Source: an uncultured Ruminococcus sp. (lineage in GTDB: Bacteria; Bacillota_A; Clostridia; Oscillospirales; Ruminococcaceae). Taken from it: 5,129 nucleotides of DNA. The stretch lies in NCBI GenBank assembly GCA_937880065.1, contig CALFMA010000652.1, forward strand, positions 1 through 5,129. Direction: 5' to 3'. Position 1 is the stretch's first letter. Every line of letters starts with the position of its first letter. Below, in pieces: positions 4,622 to 5,129 of the stretch. Under the pieces are notes generated by a model. That model ran no database searches and was not told the DNA's origin. It was given only the letters and a program-made list of their open reading frames with translations. The position numbers were made by a program, and so were the translations under genes.

Positions 4622-5128
4622 TTACTTATTCGGGGGCAAATATGTTTGATTATGAGGACCTTGCGAACGATTGATAGAATCAAGTTCTAATTCATAATTA
4701 TTCGGATCCTTCATAAAAGCTCTAACTTCTGAAGATTTCGCACCATAGTTTCGACCCTCTTCATTCCACCATGATACGGCATCTTTAATATGTGCCATAT
4801 CAGCACGATCAAGAGAATACCAGTTCCCATCTCCTGCTTTGAACTCAAGCCCATTCGCACCCTCTCTAATTCTTCCTTCAGATCTCATTCTATCTATAAC
4901 TTCTTGTCCCACCTTTGACTTTTTGCTAGGCGTTTTACCCATATATTTATCACGATTGGAAGGATAATTCGCGTTATGTACCAATACTCCTCCGATTCCT
5001 ACATGATAAGTATGATAATCATCAACCTGAAAATTATAAACCTTTACAGTTTCATTATCAAGCTCTTCACGGCAAATTTGCTCAATACAGAGAGTATTTC
5101 CGTTATTATCAACAAGCTCTGCACCTAT
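4622..5128 (-). CDS. Cassette A: Hint tail fused to a GH-E-like HNH/Endo VII nuclease toxin (5' end off window)
   Basis: 168 residues are visible, entering from the right edge. Residues 1-49 are the end of a Hint domain (IGAELVDNNGNTLCIEQICR, VYNFQVDDYHTYHVG), then VHNA at 50-53 (4970-4981). The toxin tip has a basic linker (MGKTPSKKSKVGQEVI), then DGNWYSLDRADMAHIKDAV, WWNEEGRNYG, FMKDPNNYELELDSINRSQG and a LPPNK end. The pattern D-M-x-H ... WW ... DPNNY-x-E ... NRS fits the HNH/Endo VII group with conserved G-H-E residues, predicting a metal-dependent DNase. Here Ala replaces the usual Gly before the His (MAH). Catalytic candidates are His (codon 4790-4792), Glu of YELE and Asn of INRS (4670-4672). 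It is followed by the TPR immunity gene. Whether the Hint and an N-terminal core are complete lies outside the window. Confidence 0.85.
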   Translation of the reverse strand: MGAELVDNNGNTLCIEQICREELDNETVKVYNFQVDDYHTYHVGIGGVLVHNANYPSNRDKYMGKTPSKKSKVGQEVIDRMRSEGRIREGANGLEFKAGDGNWYSLDRADMAHIKDAVSWWNEEGRNYGAKSSEVRAFMKDPNNYELELDSINRSQGPHNQTYLPPNK

Positions 5129-5129
5129 C
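4982..5129 (-). repeat. Hint-domain repeat, copy A (partial)
   Basis: This is the third copy of the same Hint subtype as B and C, cut by the window edge. It is near-identical over most of 5046-5129 but more diverged toward the V-H-N-A junction (AAGGTTTAT against ACCGTTTAT, HHVG-like end). The array unit spacing from A to B is about 1.29 kb and from B to C 1.04 kb. Confidence 0.85.

Noticed and set aside
2651..5129. Repeated Hint segments as a CRISPR array or tandem repeat
   Set aside because: Units are coding, hundreds of bases long and spaced about a kilobase apart, with protein-coding spacers.

Overview
The window is AT-rich DNA from a low-GC Firmicute, most likely a gut-type Clostridia (Ruminococcaceae or Lachnospiraceae); this is inferred from codon use, AGGAG-type ribosome sites and the style of the Hint and YD-repeat sequences. 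Most of it (about 776-5129) is a minus-strand array of polymorphic-toxin cassettes with their 5' ends cut off. Each cassette has a Hint (intein/hedgehog-like) fragment without its N-terminal block, a V-H-N-A junction, a different C-terminal toxin domain, and a small immunity gene directly downstream. No Rhs/YD-repeat core is attached to any cassette inside the window. The functional parent toxin gene, if present, should lie beyond the right edge, upstream on the minus strand.

Right to left, in the direction of transcription, there are four cassettes. Cassette A (4178-5129) is a Hint plus GH-E-like HNH/Endo VII nuclease with a TPR immunity protein, followed by the broken start of a second TPR gene (3961-4158). 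Cassette B (2976-3960) is a Hint plus an unrecognised toxin with an unrecognised 120-residue immunity protein. Cassette C (1748-2978) is a Hint plus a zinc-ligand HNH nuclease with a SUFU-like immunity gene split by one extra base. Cassette D (859-1740) is a different Hint subtype, frameshifted, plus the front half of a toxin homologous to C. It is followed by an unrelated 171-residue putative immunity protein and a tiny coupled ORF that runs into a transposon-like repeat. The Hint blocks of B and C match at all but 2 of 237 positions, and several junctions cut through genes, so the array looks shaped by recombination at Hint sequences. A reasonable model is a silent store of alternative toxin tips plus retained immunity genes.

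The left end (1-800) differs. It has a possible C-terminal tail of a plus-strand gene (3-65), an inverted-repeat-rich non-coding stretch (66-224), and a plus-strand Rhs/YD-repeat remnant (225-483) with an internal deletion and a truncated end. Then come a plus-strand terminator (516-552), a minus-strand terminator (585-620), and a 160-bp MITE-like element with 16-bp perfect terminal inverted repeats (638-797). The two terminators separate the plus-strand remnant from the minus-strand array. I saw no tRNA, rRNA, CRISPR array or convincing sigma-70 promoter.
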